33,935 nucleotides of DNA from assembly GCA_050014755.1 (NCBI GenBank), contig JBEKCS010000038.1, forward strand, positions 1 through 33,935. The letters run 5' to 3'. Each line of letters opens with the position of its first letter. The first letter of the stretch is position 1. Of this stretch, positions 7,574 through 15,580 are shown one piece after another. This DNA is from Bog-756 sp050014755 (GTDB taxonomy: Bacteria; Actinomycetota; Acidimicrobiia; Acidimicrobiales; RAAP-2). The translations under genes and the position numbers were made by a program. The notes beneath the pieces were generated by a model. That model had not been told where the DNA came from, made no database searches, and saw only the letters and a program-made list of their open reading frames with translations.

Positions 7574-8268
7574 GGCTGCGCTCCGGCGCGGACGCCGTCG
7601 GCCGCGGCCAGGATGCCCCGGACGGCGCCCAGGGGGTCGTCGCTGCCGAACACCGCCGAGCCGGCCACGAAGACGTTGGCACCGGCCCGGGCCACCGCGA
7701 CCACCGTGTGCTCGTCGATGCCACCGTCCACCTCGATGTCCAGGTCGAGCCCGTCGGCGTCCGCGGCAGCCCTGACCCGGGCGACCTTTGGCAGCACGTC
7801 GGCGATGAACGACTGGCCGCCGAAGCCGGGGAAGACCGTCATGCACAAGACCAGGTCCACCAGGGACAGGTAGGGCTCGAGCGCCTCGAAGGGCGTGTCG
7901 GGATTGGCCGCCAGCCCGACCCGAAGCCCGAGGGCGCGCATCTGGGCGACCAGCGCCTCGGTCTCCCCCACCTCGACGTGCACCGTGCACCCGTCGGAGC
8001 CGGCGTCGCGGAACGACTCCAGGTAGTCCGCCGGGTCGGTGATCATGAGGTGTGTGTCGAAGAACAGGTCGCTGTGGCGACGGAGCGAGGCCACCACCGG
8101 CGGGCCGACGGTCAGGTTGGGCACGAAGTGGCCGTCCATCACGTCGACGTGCAGCCAGTCCGTGCCCGGAGTGACCCCCTCGACGGCCCCGGCCAGGTCG
8201 CCGAAGTCGGCGGACAGGATCGAAGGGGCCACGCGCAGGGGATGTGGTGCGGGGTCGGGGGCGGCCAT
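7570..8268 (-). CDS. rpe: Ribulose-phosphate 3-epimerase
   Basis: Interconverts ribulose 5-phosphate and xylulose 5-phosphate in the pentose phosphate pathway; ribulose 5-phosphate is also the RibB substrate, which fits the riboflavin neighbours. The 232-residue TIM barrel shows APSILSADFGDLAGAVE, the metal/active-site stretch DWLHVDVMDGHFVPNLTVGP, DTHLMITDPADYL, CMTVFPGFGGQSF and DIEVDGGIDEHTV, the complete signature set. ATG 8268 has no SD, but TAGGCT ends eight bases upstream, so the gene is probably transcribed leaderless from its own promoter. Its stop overlaps the ribD start. Confidence 0.97.
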   Translation of the reverse strand: MAAPDPAPHPLRVAPSILSADFGDLAGAVEGVTPGTDWLHVDVMDGHFVPNLTVGPPVVASLRRHSDLFFDTHLMITDPADYLESFRDAGSDGCTVHVEVGETEALVAQMRALGLRVGLAANPDTPFEALEPYLSLVDLVLCMTVFPGFGGQSFIADVLPKVARVRAAADADGLDLDIEVDGGIDEHTVVAVARAGANVFVAGSAVFGSDDPLGAVRGILAAADGVRAGAQP

Positions 8269-8276
8269 CGGGCCCG

Positions 8277-8282
8277 AGCCTA
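8277..8282 (-). promoter_or_regulatory. -10 element of rpe, leaderless type
   Basis: The minus strand reads TAGGCT (TANNNT), the same hexamer as before the DUF1844 gene, ending eight bases before the rpe ATG at 8268. There is no SD between. No good -35 is seen at 16-18 bases upstream. Confidence 0.5.
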
Positions 8283-8342
8283 CCGGTGGGTCGTCGAGGA
8301 CCCGCGTACGGTGCGGCGAGCGGCCCGGGGTCTCCGGCCAGG

Positions 8343-8402
8343 ACCGACATGTTCTACTTTTGCGAATGTGTGTACATGGTGTGCATACCGCGAACCTTTA
8401 CC
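8343..8402. other. AT-rich pocket between fmt and rpe
   Basis: The 202-base gap 8269-8470 contains a block far richer in A and T than its surroundings, with two similar segments eleven bases apart (TGTGTACATGG and TGTGCATACCG). Toward fmt lies a perfect 12-base palindrome CCCGGGCCCGGG (8421-8432) that could end the fmt transcript. I see no convincing gene here. In many Actinomycetota rsmB (sun) occupies the fmt-rpe interval. Confidence 0.35.
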
Positions 8403-8470
8403 ACGACGGAGGTCGTTCGTCCCGGGCCCGGGTGCTCCCGACGCCGACGACGACGGCTACCGGGGAACGG

Positions 8471-9352
8471 TCAGCTGCCCAGCCGGTCGTCGGGACCGGG
8501 GTGGACGCCGTTGAGCCACGAGGTGGCGTCCATGGGCCGCTTCCCCTCGGGCTGGACCGTCCCCAGTTCGAGACGGCTGCCTCCGCCGGCACCGACCGTG
8601 GTCCCGAGGAGCTCCCCCGGCCTGAGCGAGGTGCCGTCAGCGTCGGATGGTCCGGCCGACAGCACCCGCAGCCGCCTGCCCCGGAACGTCGTCCATGCCC
8701 TGCCCAGCCGCACGACACGGCGCAGGTGCACCGCCGGGTCCTCCCAGTCGAGCTCGAGCTCGTGAGGGTTGAGCTTCTCTGCGTAGGTCGGGTTGCCCGC
8801 CTGGTCGCGGGGGATGGGAAGCCCGGCCCGGCCATCGGCCAGGTACTCGTCCAGCATCCGACAGCCGATGGCGACCAGTCGGGCCCGCAGCTCGTCGACC
8901 GTCTCGGTGGGGTCGATCCCGGTCGCCTCCTCGGCGTACACCGGACCGGTGTCGAGGCCGGCCTCCACCGCCATCAGGCACACACCGGTCTCGGCGTCGC
9001 CCTCGAGGAGGGCCCGCTCCACCGGGGCCGCACCCCGCCACCGGGGCAGCAGCGAAAAGTGGAGGTTGACCATGGGGAGCTGCTCCAGCACGGCGACCGG
9101 GACGATGCGGCCGTAGGCCACGACGACGCCGAGCTCGGCGCCCACGGTGGTGGCCTCGTGCAGGTCGTCGGTGACGGGCAGGCCCAGCTCGAGCGCCGCC
9201 TGCTTGACCGGCGAGGACACCAACGCGCCCCCCCGGCCCCGTCGCTTGTCGGCACGCGACACCACCAACGCCACGTCGTGGCCGGCCGCCACCAGGGTGC
9301 GCAGCGGGGGGACGGCGACGTCAGGGGTTCCGAGGAAGACCAGGCGGGCCAT
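8471..9352 (-). CDS. fmt: Methionyl-tRNA formyltransferase
   Basis: Formylates initiator Met-tRNA using 10-formyltetrahydrofolate. The protein has 293 residues, slightly short of the usual 305-315. The N-terminal Rossmann-type domain opens MARLVFLGTPDVAVPPLRTL. The catalytic and folate-site signature is NLHFSLLPRWRGAAPVERAL (Asn, His and, further on, the Asp of GLDTGPVY). The C-terminal OB-like tRNA-binding domain starts at about residue 200 with YAEKLNPHELELDWEDPA. ATG 9352 is exactly at the family start. No SD precedes it, but TAGCGT ends seven bases upstream, so it is probably leaderless. It stands just downstream of def, which removes the formyl group after synthesis. Confidence 0.97.
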   Translation of the reverse strand: MARLVFLGTPDVAVPPLRTLVAAGHDVALVVSRADKRRGRGGALVSSPVKQAALELGLPVTDDLHEATTVGAELGVVVAYGRIVPVAVLEQLPMVNLHFSLLPRWRGAAPVERALLEGDAETGVCLMAVEAGLDTGPVYAEEATGIDPTETVDELRARLVAIGCRMLDEYLADGRAGLPIPRDQAGNPTYAEKLNPHELELDWEDPAVHLRRVVRLGRAWTTFRGRRLRVLSAGPSDADGTSLRPGELLGTTVGAGGGSRLELGTVQPEGKRPMDATSWLNGVHPGPDDRLGS

Positions 9353-9359
9353 AGGGGCG

Positions 9360-9365
9360 ACGCTA
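9360..9365 (-). promoter_or_regulatory. -10 element of fmt, leaderless type
   Basis: TAGCGT on the minus strand, seven bases before the fmt ATG and directly after the hairpin at 9370-9390. The leader lacks any purine-rich SD, so transcription probably starts at the A of the ATG. No -35 is recognisable. Confidence 0.5.
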
Positions 9366-9369
9366 GCGG

Positions 9370-9390
9370 CCGCGGCCCACGCGGCCGCGG
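9370..9390 (-). terminator. Hairpin between def and fmt
   Basis: A perfect 8-bp stem (CCGCGGCC / GGCCGCGG) with a five-base loop lies 37-57 bases after the def stop. No U-tract follows, as is common in high-GC actinobacteria. Since it ends just before the apparent fmt -10, it most likely separates the def transcript from a fresh fmt transcript. An alternative is attenuation of read-through. Confidence 0.45.
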
Positions 9391-9426
9391 TCCCGATCGG
9401 CGAAGCGGGCGGGCGTCCGGTCCGAC

Positions 9427-9972
9427 TCAGACGGCGCGGTCGGTACCCACGGTCACGAGCTTCGCCTCCATGGCGGTCGTGTCGAGGCCCATCGCCCGGT
9501 CGCGCAGGATCCGGAGGGCCTGCTTGCGCATCTCCTCGTCGAGGCGCTCGACCATCAGCACGCCGTTGAGATGGTCCACCTCGTGTTGGAACATGCGCCC
9601 CATGAAGTCGTCGGCCTCGATGGTCACCTCGTTGCCGTCCAGGTCGTACCCGCGTAGGAGGACGGTCTCGGGGCGCAGGATGCCGATGCGCAGGCCCGGG
9701 ATCGACAGACAGGCCTCGTCGTGCCACAGCTCGCCGGAGGACTCCAGGATCTCGGGGTTGATGATGGCCTGCGGTCCGTCGTCGAGCTCGTAGACGAACA
9801 GTCGGCGCTGCACCCCGACCTGCGGCGCGGCCAGACCGGCACCCACCGCCTCGTGCATGGTCTCCACCATGTCGTCGACCAGCTTCACCAACGAGCCGTC
9901 GACGTCGTCGACCGGCTTGGCGATCTGACGGAGCACGGGGTCGCCGTAGGTGCGTACCGCGTAGGAGGACAT
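9427..9972 (-). CDS. def: Peptide deformylase
   Basis: Removes the N-formyl group from nascent proteins. The protein has 181 residues. All three family motifs are present: GAGLAAPQVGVQ (GxGLAAxQ), EACLSIPG (EGCLS form, with the metal-binding Cys and Ala in place of Gly) and MFQHEVDHLNG (HExxH with two metal His and catalytic Glu). The C-terminal extension after the HExxH helix is short. ATG 9972 is preceded by TAGAAT with a six-base gap, an excellent leaderless configuration, though GCAGGC could act as a weak SD. It lies 52 bases after priA. Confidence 0.97.
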   Translation of the reverse strand: MSSYAVRTYGDPVLRQIAKPVDDVDGSLVKLVDDMVETMHEAVGAGLAAPQVGVQRRLFVYELDDGPQAIINPEILESSGELWHDEACLSIPGLRIGILRPETVLLRGYDLDGNEVTIEADDFMGRMFQHEVDHLNGVLMVERLDEEMRKQALRILRDRAMGLDTTAMEAKLVTVGTDRAV

Positions 9973-9978
9973 GCCTGC

Positions 9979-9984
9979 ATTCTA
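9979..9984 (-). promoter_or_regulatory. -10 element of def, leaderless type
   Basis: TAGAAT on the minus strand, six bases before the def ATG, is the closest match to an actinobacterial -10 among the leaderless candidates here. It lies in the gap after the priA stop, so def and fmt may be uncoupled from priA transcription. Confidence 0.55.
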
Positions 9985-10024
9985 CGGCACGGCGCGCGCC
10001 GTCCGGCCACCACCCGGGACTGGC

Positions 10025-11815
10025 TCAGACGTCCGTCGGGTCCACCTCCACCCGCAGCCGCCCGGTCGGTCGGGCCACGGCGCCCAGTCCGTCGGCCAGT
10101 ACCCCGTGGTCGACGGCGCGCACCAGGAACCGGTCGGCGGCGATCCCCGACACCTCCAGGCTCCCGACACCCTCGAGTCCCTCGGCGTACGCCGCGGCTC
10201 CAGGCCCCTCGACCGTGGCCAGCGCCCCGAACGGCGGCAGCCCGAGCTGTCGCCGGACCGGCCGTTCGGCCTCGGGCACCAGGCCGGGGTCGGCGTGGAC
10301 GGCTGCGACCAGTGCCTCGTGACCCGGCAACCGGGTCTGGACCAGCACCCGTCCGCCACCCTGGCGGGCGCCGACCACCCGGGCGGATCGGGCCAGGAGG
10401 GCCAGAGCCTCCTCACCGGCACCGAACCGGGGTGCGAGGAGGTGCTGGTCGAAGTCGAGGAAGACCACCAGCCCGGCGTGGTCGACCCGATGGAGGGCGG
10501 CCTCGGTGCCCACCACCAGGCGGGCCTCCTCCGCCCGGTCGGACGGGTCCGTCCCTGCCGTCAGCTCGACGGCGGGGGTGCCGAGCAGGGCGGCCAACTC
10601 CTCGGTGGCCCGCGACACACCGATGCGCAGCGATTTGAGCTTGGTCGAGTCGCAGACGGCACACACCGCCGGACGGCTCTCCCCGCACCGGCTGCACGAC
10701 AGGGTGCCGGCCGCCTCGGCCTGGGCCACCGCCCCCCCGCACCGGGTGCACCGGGCCAGCTCCCCGCACGACCGACAGGCCAGGACCCGGACCCGGCCGG
10801 TGCGGTTGAGTATGCACACCACCCGGCCGTCCGGTCGCCCGAGCTCGCTGTGGGCGGCCGTCGCCAAGCGGTGTGAGAACAGGCCGGTACGGGGGTCGTC
10901 ACCGGTGCGGTCGACCACCTCGACCACCGGCCATCCACGGCGCTCGACGGGCCGCTCCGTCGTGACCAACGGGCGCCCTTCGGTCAGTACCAGGGTGGGG
11001 CAGGGACTCACCAGGACGACGTGGGCACCGTCGCGCCGGCCGCGCTCGACCACCAGGTCCACCGCCGACCACGTCGGTGCCCGCTCCTCCCGGTAGGCCT
11101 CGTCGTGGGCGTCGAGCACCACTGCGGCACGGAGCCGGTCGATCGGCGCCCAGGCCCCGGCCCTGGTTCCCACCACGACGCACCCGCCCACCCGGGCCCG
11201 GTCCCAGTCGTCGGGCAGCAGCGCGACGGGTACGTCCGCGGCCCGAAGTCGGGCGGCGAGGTGGTCGGCCCGCGCCCGCGATGGAGCCACCACCAGCACG
11301 CCGTCCGGACCGGTGCGGTGGACCAGCTCGAACACCAGCAGTGCGGAGTCGAGGGACGGTGCCAGACGCACCACCGACGTCCCCGCTGCGGAAAGGGCTC
11401 CGTCCAGCAGCGGAACGGAGCCGCCCCCGGGCGACGGCGGTCGCCGGTCCCGCACCTCCGGGGAGGGCCCCGACGGGAGCGAACGGACCACCCGGGGCGG
11501 CGAGGCCGTCCCCAGGAACGACGACATCGGCCCGGCCCAGCGCCACGCCGCCCACTCGGCGAGCGAGACGACGGACGCCGGCGGTCCGTGGCCGCTCGAC
11601 GCGGCGAGGTCCATCGGGTGGACGCCGGGGTCGGGGACGACCTCGTCCTCCACCACCCACGCAGCCACCCGGCGTCCGTGCAGGGGGATCCGCACCCTGC
11701 TCCCCACCGTCACGACATCGGACAACGGGGCCGGCACCGTGTAGTCGAAGCGACGGTGGATGGCGGGGACGTCGGGGACCACCCGCACCACGCGGCGGGC
11801 CGGACCCTTCGTCAT
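10025..11815 (-). CDS. priA: PriA-like primosomal protein N' lacking helicase motifs
   Basis: A 596-residue homologue of replication-restart helicase PriA, shorter than the ~730 residues of active PriA. The N-terminal DNA-binding part (AIHRRFDYTVPAPLSDVVTVGSRV) and the zinc-binding module are kept: eight cysteines run from CRSCGELARCTRCGG to SCSRCGESRPAVCAVC. The motor is degenerate. No Walker A GxGKT is found where expected (around GALSAAGTSVVRLAP), and the DEEH box is replaced by LDAHDEAY. This matches the known actinobacterial form, predicted to lack helicase activity, so a structural or loading role at forks is likely. The start ATG 11815 has GGGGA close upstream. It lies 41 bases after metK. 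Confidence 0.9.
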   Translation of the reverse strand: MTKGPARRVVRVVPDVPAIHRRFDYTVPAPLSDVVTVGSRVRIPLHGRRVAAWVVEDEVVPDPGVHPMDLAASSGHGPPASVVSLAEWAAWRWAGPMSSFLGTASPPRVVRSLPSGPSPEVRDRRPPSPGGGSVPLLDGALSAAGTSVVRLAPSLDSALLVFELVHRTGPDGVLVVAPSRARADHLAARLRAADVPVALLPDDWDRARVGGCVVVGTRAGAWAPIDRLRAAVVLDAHDEAYREERAPTWSAVDLVVERGRRDGAHVVLVSPCPTLVLTEGRPLVTTERPVERRGWPVVEVVDRTGDDPRTGLFSHRLATAAHSELGRPDGRVVCILNRTGRVRVLACRSCGELARCTRCGGAVAQAEAAGTLSCSRCGESRPAVCAVCDSTKLKSLRIGVSRATEELAALLGTPAVELTAGTDPSDRAEEARLVVGTEAALHRVDHAGLVVFLDFDQHLLAPRFGAGEEALALLARSARVVGARQGGGRVLVQTRLPGHEALVAAVHADPGLVPEAERPVRRQLGLPPFGALATVEGPGAAAYAEGLEGVGSLEVSGIAADRFLVRAVDHGVLADGLGAVARPTGRLRVEVDPTDV

Positions 11816-11856
11816 GGCGTCCCCGCCGGCGGCGACCGACGGCCGTGGTACGCCGG

Positions 11857-13053
11857 TCAGAGGCCGAGCGCCTGCTTCAGGTCGTCGGCCCGGGAGGTCT
11901 CCTCCCAGGTGAAGTCCTTCTCGGCCCGGCCGAAGTGACCATAGGCGGCCGTCTTGCGGTAGATCGGGCGCTTGAGGTCGAGATCACGCACGATGGCCGC
12001 CGGACGGAGGTCGAAGACGTCGTCCACCGCCTTGGCGATGGCCTCCGGGTCGACCTTCTCGGTCCCGAACGTCTCGACCAGGACCGACACCGGGCGGGCC
12101 ACGCCGATGGCGTACGCCACCTGGACCTCGCAGCGGCCGGCGGCACCGGCGGCGACCACGTTCTTCGCCACCCAGCGGGCGGCGTAGGCGGCGGAGCGGT
12201 CGACCTTGGACGGGTCCTTGCCCGAGAAGGCGCCGCCGCCGTGACGGGCCATGCCGCCGTAGGTGTCGACGATGATCTTGCGGCCGGTCAGCCCGGTGTC
12301 GGCATGGGGGCCGCCCAGCTCGAACACGCCGGTCGGGTTGGCCAGCACCCGCAGGTTCGAGGCGTCCAACTCGGGTGGCAGCAACGGGTTGATCACGTTG
12401 GCCCGCAGGTCGGGCAGCAGCAGGGTCTCGAGGTCGACACCGGGATCGTGCTGGGTGGAGATCAGCACCGTCTCCAGTGCGATCGGCCGTCCGTCCTCAT
12501 AGGTGACGCTGACCTGGGTCTTGCCGTCGGGCCGCAGGTAGGGCAGCGTTCCCACCCGGCGCACCTGGGCCAGGCGCTGGGCCAGGCGGTGGGCCAGCCA
12601 GATGGGCAGCGGCATGAGGTCGGGCGTCTCGTCGCAGGCGTAGCCGAACATCATCCCCTGGTCGCCGGCACCCTGGGCGTTCAGCTGATCCTCGCCCCCG
12701 CTGCCGGACCGGACCTCGAACGCCTTGTCGACGCCCTGGCCGATGTCGGGCGACTGCTCGTCGAGCGAGACGATGACGCCGCAGGTGTTGCCGTCGATGC
12801 CGTAGGCGTCGTCGTCGTACCCGATGTCGAGGACCGTCTGGCGAACCAACTTCGGGATGTCCACGTAGGTGGTGGTGGTGATCTCCCCGGCCACGAGCAC
12901 CAGCCCGGTGGTGAGCAGCGTCTCGCAGGCGACGCGACTGTCCGGGTCGTCGGTCAGCAGCGCGTCGAGCACCGAGTCCGAGATCTGGTCGGCCATCTTG
13001 TCGGGGTGCCCCTCGGTAACGGACTCCGAGGTGAAGGTGTATCGGCTGCTCAC
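11857..13053 (-). CDS. metK: S-adenosylmethionine synthetase
   Basis: Makes SAM from methionine and ATP, active as a tetramer with Mg and K. The 398-residue protein is full length. It opens SSRYTFTSESVTEGHPDKMA, with the ATP-site His in GHPDK, and has the signature hexapeptide-containing stretch GAGDQGMMFGYA and the second signature GGGAFSGKDPSKVDRSAAY (P-loop-like). The start is GTG 13053, with GGA in an AAGGATGGA tract six bases upstream. The 182-base gap before it carries a perfect palindrome (13137-13151); I could not recognise a SAM riboswitch. Confidence 0.98.
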   Translation of the reverse strand: MSSRYTFTSESVTEGHPDKMADQISDSVLDALLTDDPDSRVACETLLTTGLVLVAGEITTTTYVDIPKLVRQTVLDIGYDDDAYGIDGNTCGVIVSLDEQSPDIGQGVDKAFEVRSGSGGEDQLNAQGAGDQGMMFGYACDETPDLMPLPIWLAHRLAQRLAQVRRVGTLPYLRPDGKTQVSVTYEDGRPIALETVLISTQHDPGVDLETLLLPDLRANVINPLLPPELDASNLRVLANPTGVFELGGPHADTGLTGRKIIVDTYGGMARHGGGAFSGKDPSKVDRSAAYAARWVAKNVVAAGAAGRCEVQVAYAIGVARPVSVLVETFGTEKVDPEAIAKAVDDVFDLRPAAIVRDLDLKRPIYRKTAAYGHFGRAEKDFTWEETSRADDLKQALGL

Positions 13054-13136
13054 GGCTGTTCCATCCTTGCTCGTCTCTTCGGATTGTCTGATGGTCGCAC
13101 GCGGGCGGCGCCGACGGTCGTTCCTGCTGGCGATGA

Positions 13137-13151
13137 CGTGACCTGGTCACG
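13137..13151. promoter_or_regulatory. Perfect 15-bp palindrome upstream of metK
   Basis: CGTGACCTGGTCACG is fully self-complementary around its central base and lies 84-98 bases before the metK GTG, in the metK-coaBC gap. It has the size and symmetry of an operator for a dimeric regulator. No cognate regulator is encoded in the window, and it could instead be a small RNA hairpin in the metK leader. Confidence 0.4.
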
Positions 13152-13235
13152 ACCGGGATCGACGGATGTGCGACGCCACCCCGGGACCGGTGCCCGGTCG
13201 GAAGGTCAACGCTACCCGCGCTCCGAGCGTCGCCG

Positions 13236-14495
13236 CTAGGTGGACGGTCCCCCGATCAGCGGGACGACCCTGTCCAGAACGGCGTCGGCGACATCGCCCT
13301 TGGACGCGAGGGGGACGGTGGTGACCGTCCCGTCGGCGCCCAGGATGGTCACGGCGTTCGTGTCGTGGTCGAAGCCCACCTGCGGGGCGGATACGTCGTT
13401 GGCCACCATGAGGTCGACCCCTTTGGCCACCAGCTTGGCCCGGGCCCGCTCGGACACGTCGTCGGTTTCCGCGGCGAACCCGACGAGCACCTGTCCCGGC
13501 ATCCGGCGCCGGCCCAGCTCGGCCAGGATGTCGTTGGTGGCCTCGAGGACCAGGTCAGGGATGCCGTCCGCCTTGTGGAGCTTGACGTTGGCTGCGACCT
13601 TGGGGCGGAAGTCGGCCACTGCGGCCGACATGACCACAACGTCGGCGGCCGCGGAACGGGACAGCATGGCCTCTTCCATCTGGGTCGCCGTCTCGACCTC
13701 CACCACCTCGACGCCCGGCGGGCGGGCCAGGCTGCTGGTGGTGACGAGCACCACGTCGGCGCCCCGCCGGGCGGCGGCCTCGGCGACGGCGTGGCCCTGC
13801 TTGCCCGAGGAACGGTTGGTGATGAAGCGAACGGGGTCGATCGCCTCGCGGGTGCCGCCGGCCGACACCAGCACCCGGATGCCGTCGAGATCACCGGTGG
13901 GCCGGCCGACGGAACCACGTCCCCGGGCCAACGCCGCCAGGACGGCTTCGACGATCGTGGCCGGCTCGGCCATGCGCCCCGAGCCGACATCGCCGCCGGC
14001 CAGCCGCCCCTCCTCGGGCGGGACGACCGACACGCCCCGGGCCACCAGCGTGGCGAGGTTGTCACAGACGGAGGGGTGCTCCCACATCTCGGTGTGCATG
14101 GCCGGGCATACCAGCACGGGAGCGGCGGTGGCGACCAGGGTCGTGGTCAGCAGGTCGTCGGCCATCCCGGCGGCGTATCGGGCCAGCAGGTCGGCGGTGG
14201 CCGGAGCGACCACGATCAGGTCCGCCCGTTGGCCGAGCCGTGTGTGGGGGATGGGCGACGCCTCGTCCCACACGCTGGTCTGGGTGGGCTCGGAGCCGAG
14301 GGCGTCGAAGGTGGCGCGGCCGACGAAGCGGGTGGCCCGTTCCGTCATCACCGGAGCCACGTACACCCCGGCGTCGATCAGCCGACGGCAGACCTCGACG
14401 GCCTTGTAGGCGGCGATGCCCGCGGACATCCCGAGCACGACGAACGGACGGTCGTCGCCCGGTGGACGGTCCCCCTCCGGTGTCACCTGTCCCAC
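13236..14495 (-). CDS. coaBC: Phosphopantothenoylcysteine decarboxylase / synthetase
   Basis: A bifunctional CoA-pathway enzyme: CoaB ligates cysteine to 4'-phosphopantothenate with CTP, and the FMN-dependent CoaC half decarboxylates the product. The protein has 419 residues. The N-terminal CoaC domain shows VLGMSAGIAAYKAVEVCRRL, APATADLLARYAAGMADDLL and the motif CPAMHTEMWEHP, where His stands for the usual Asn of PAMN, as I recall for other actinobacteria. The CoaB domain from about residue 190 shows VLVSAGGTREAIDPVRFITN, SSGKQGHAVAEAAARRGA, MSAAVADFRP and ANDVSAPQVGF. Start GTG 14495 has GGGGAG four bases upstream. It lies 49 bases after rpoZ. Confidence 0.95.
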   Translation of the reverse strand: MGQVTPEGDRPPGDDRPFVVLGMSAGIAAYKAVEVCRRLIDAGVYVAPVMTERATRFVGRATFDALGSEPTQTSVWDEASPIPHTRLGQRADLIVVAPATADLLARYAAGMADDLLTTTLVATAAPVLVCPAMHTEMWEHPSVCDNLATLVARGVSVVPPEEGRLAGGDVGSGRMAEPATIVEAVLAALARGRGSVGRPTGDLDGIRVLVSAGGTREAIDPVRFITNRSSGKQGHAVAEAAARRGADVVLVTTSSLARPPGVEVVEVETATQMEEAMLSRSAAADVVVMSAAVADFRPKVAANVKLHKADGIPDLVLEATNDILAELGRRRMPGQVLVGFAAETDDVSERARAKLVAKGVDLMVANDVSAPQVGFDHDTNAVTILGADGTVTTVPLASKGDVADAVLDRVVPLIGGPST

Positions 14496-14544
14496 GGCAC
14501 TCCCCCCGCACGTCCGACCCCGGCGTCGCGGCCGGGGTGGCACG

Positions 14545-14922
14545 TCACTCGGCGGACTGTTCCTTGTCGGCGGCGACGGCCTCGGCGACGGCCTCCTCGA
14601 CCGCCAGCTCCACCGCGCCCTCGATCAGGGCCAGCGCCGCGGCCTCGGCGGCCTCGGCGGCGGCGATCTCCTCGGGATCGGGGCGCGAGTACGTGGCCTT
14701 GCCCGCAGCGATCTCCTCGAAGGCGATCGACAGCGGCTTACCCGATGCCGACGCGACCTGGGGCGGCACGACCACGCCGATGCCCTCGCCCAGGGAGTTG
14801 TAGTAGCTGTTGACCTGCCGGGCCCGACGGGAGGCCAGCGCCACCAGGGTGAACTTGGAGTCGACCTTGTCGAGGAGTTCCTCGATCGGCGGGTCCATCA
14901 GGGTGATCGGGTTCTGGGCCAT
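14545..14922 (-). CDS. rpoZ: RNA polymerase omega subunit
   Basis: Omega helps fold and assemble the beta' subunit of RNA polymerase. The protein has 125 residues. The core (about 1-75) has the family stretch DSKFTLVALASRRARQVNSY followed by KPLSIAFEEIAAGKATY. The last 45 residues are Glu/Ala-rich, an acidic tail often seen in actinobacterial omega. Start ATG 14922 has AGGA five bases upstream; a GTG immediately before it (14925) is a less likely alternative. It sits between gmk and coaBC in the conserved order. Confidence 0.95.
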   Translation of the reverse strand: MAQNPITLMDPPIEELLDKVDSKFTLVALASRRARQVNSYYNSLGEGIGVVVPPQVASASGKPLSIAFEEIAAGKATYSRPDPEEIAAAEAAEAAALALIEGAVELAVEEAVAEAVAADKEQSAE

Positions 14923-14992
14923 CACGATCCTTCGGGCATGTCGGGGGATGGAACCCGGCCGGGATGCCGGCCGGTGTGTCGCGCGCCGGCTC

Positions 14993-15580
14993 CTAGTGGG
15001 AGCCAGAGCGACGGAGGGCCAGTATAGAGGCCACATCCGCGGTGGCCTGCGCAACCGAGTCGTTGACCACCACTGCGTCGGCCAGTTCCCGCCCGCCGCG
15101 CTCCTCGGCCGCACCCTCCGCCAGGCGTCGGGCGATGTGGTCCTCGGTGTCGCCTCGGGACCGCAACCGGGCCTCCTGGACCTCGGGCGACGGAGGGAGC
15201 AGCAGGATCAAGGTGGCGTCCGGTCGCAGACGCCGGACCTGGCGGGCGCCCTGCAGGTCGATCTCGAGCAGGACGTCACGGCCCGGGACGGGGTCGGCGA
15301 CCGGCGTTCCGTACAGGTTGCCGAGATACTCGGCCCACTCGAAGAACCCACCGGCGGCCACCCGGGATTCGAAGGCCTGCCGGTCGACGAACACGTAGGC
15401 GTCGTCCGGTTCGCCGACGCGCTGAGGCCGGGTCGTCCAGGACCGACTGAGCCTCAGGCGCGGGTCGGCCTTCACCAGCTCGGAGGCCACGGTCCCCTTG
15501 CCGGCCCCGCCGGGGCCGAAGAGGACGAAGATGTGCGAGTCGTCGTCGGACCCGTCGGGGCCCGGGGCGGCTTCGGTCAG
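14993..15580 (-). CDS. gmk: Guanylate kinase
   Basis: Phosphorylates GMP to GDP with ATP. The protein has about 195 residues. It has the P-loop FGPGGAGKGTVASELV, the GMP-binding stretch SRSWTTRPQRVGEPDDAY (S..W/TTR..R.GE), FFEWAEYLGNLYGTP, and the lid region RLRSRGDTEDHIARRL, ending with VVVNDS. Between the mihF stop and the P-loop the frame has no ATG, GTG or TTG, and no such codon lies near upstream either. The only fitting initiator is CTG 15580, in a CTGA overlap with the mihF stop and with GGGAG eight bases upstream, leaving 18-20 residues before the P-loop. The start is therefore an inference; enzyme identity is firm. Confidence 0.93.
   Translation of the reverse strand: MTEAAPGPDGSDDDSHIFVLFGPGGAGKGTVASELVKADPRLRLSRSWTTRPQRVGEPDDAYVFVDRQAFESRVAAGGFFEWAEYLGNLYGTPVADPVPGRDVLLEIDLQGARQVRRLRPDATLILLLPPSPEVQEARLRSRGDTEDHIARRLAEGAAEERGGRELADAVVVNDSVAQATADVASILALRRSGSH

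Noticed and set aside
8350..8765. Plus-strand frame starting MFYFCECVYMVC in the AT-rich pocket
   Set aside because: Cysteine-rich start is eye-catching, but there is no SD and the frame runs into the antisense of fmt with Arg/Pro-rich shadow sequence.
13054..13235. SAM riboswitch upstream of metK
   Set aside because: I could not find the conserved core of a known SAM riboswitch; only a palindrome stands out. A covariance-model search would be decisive.
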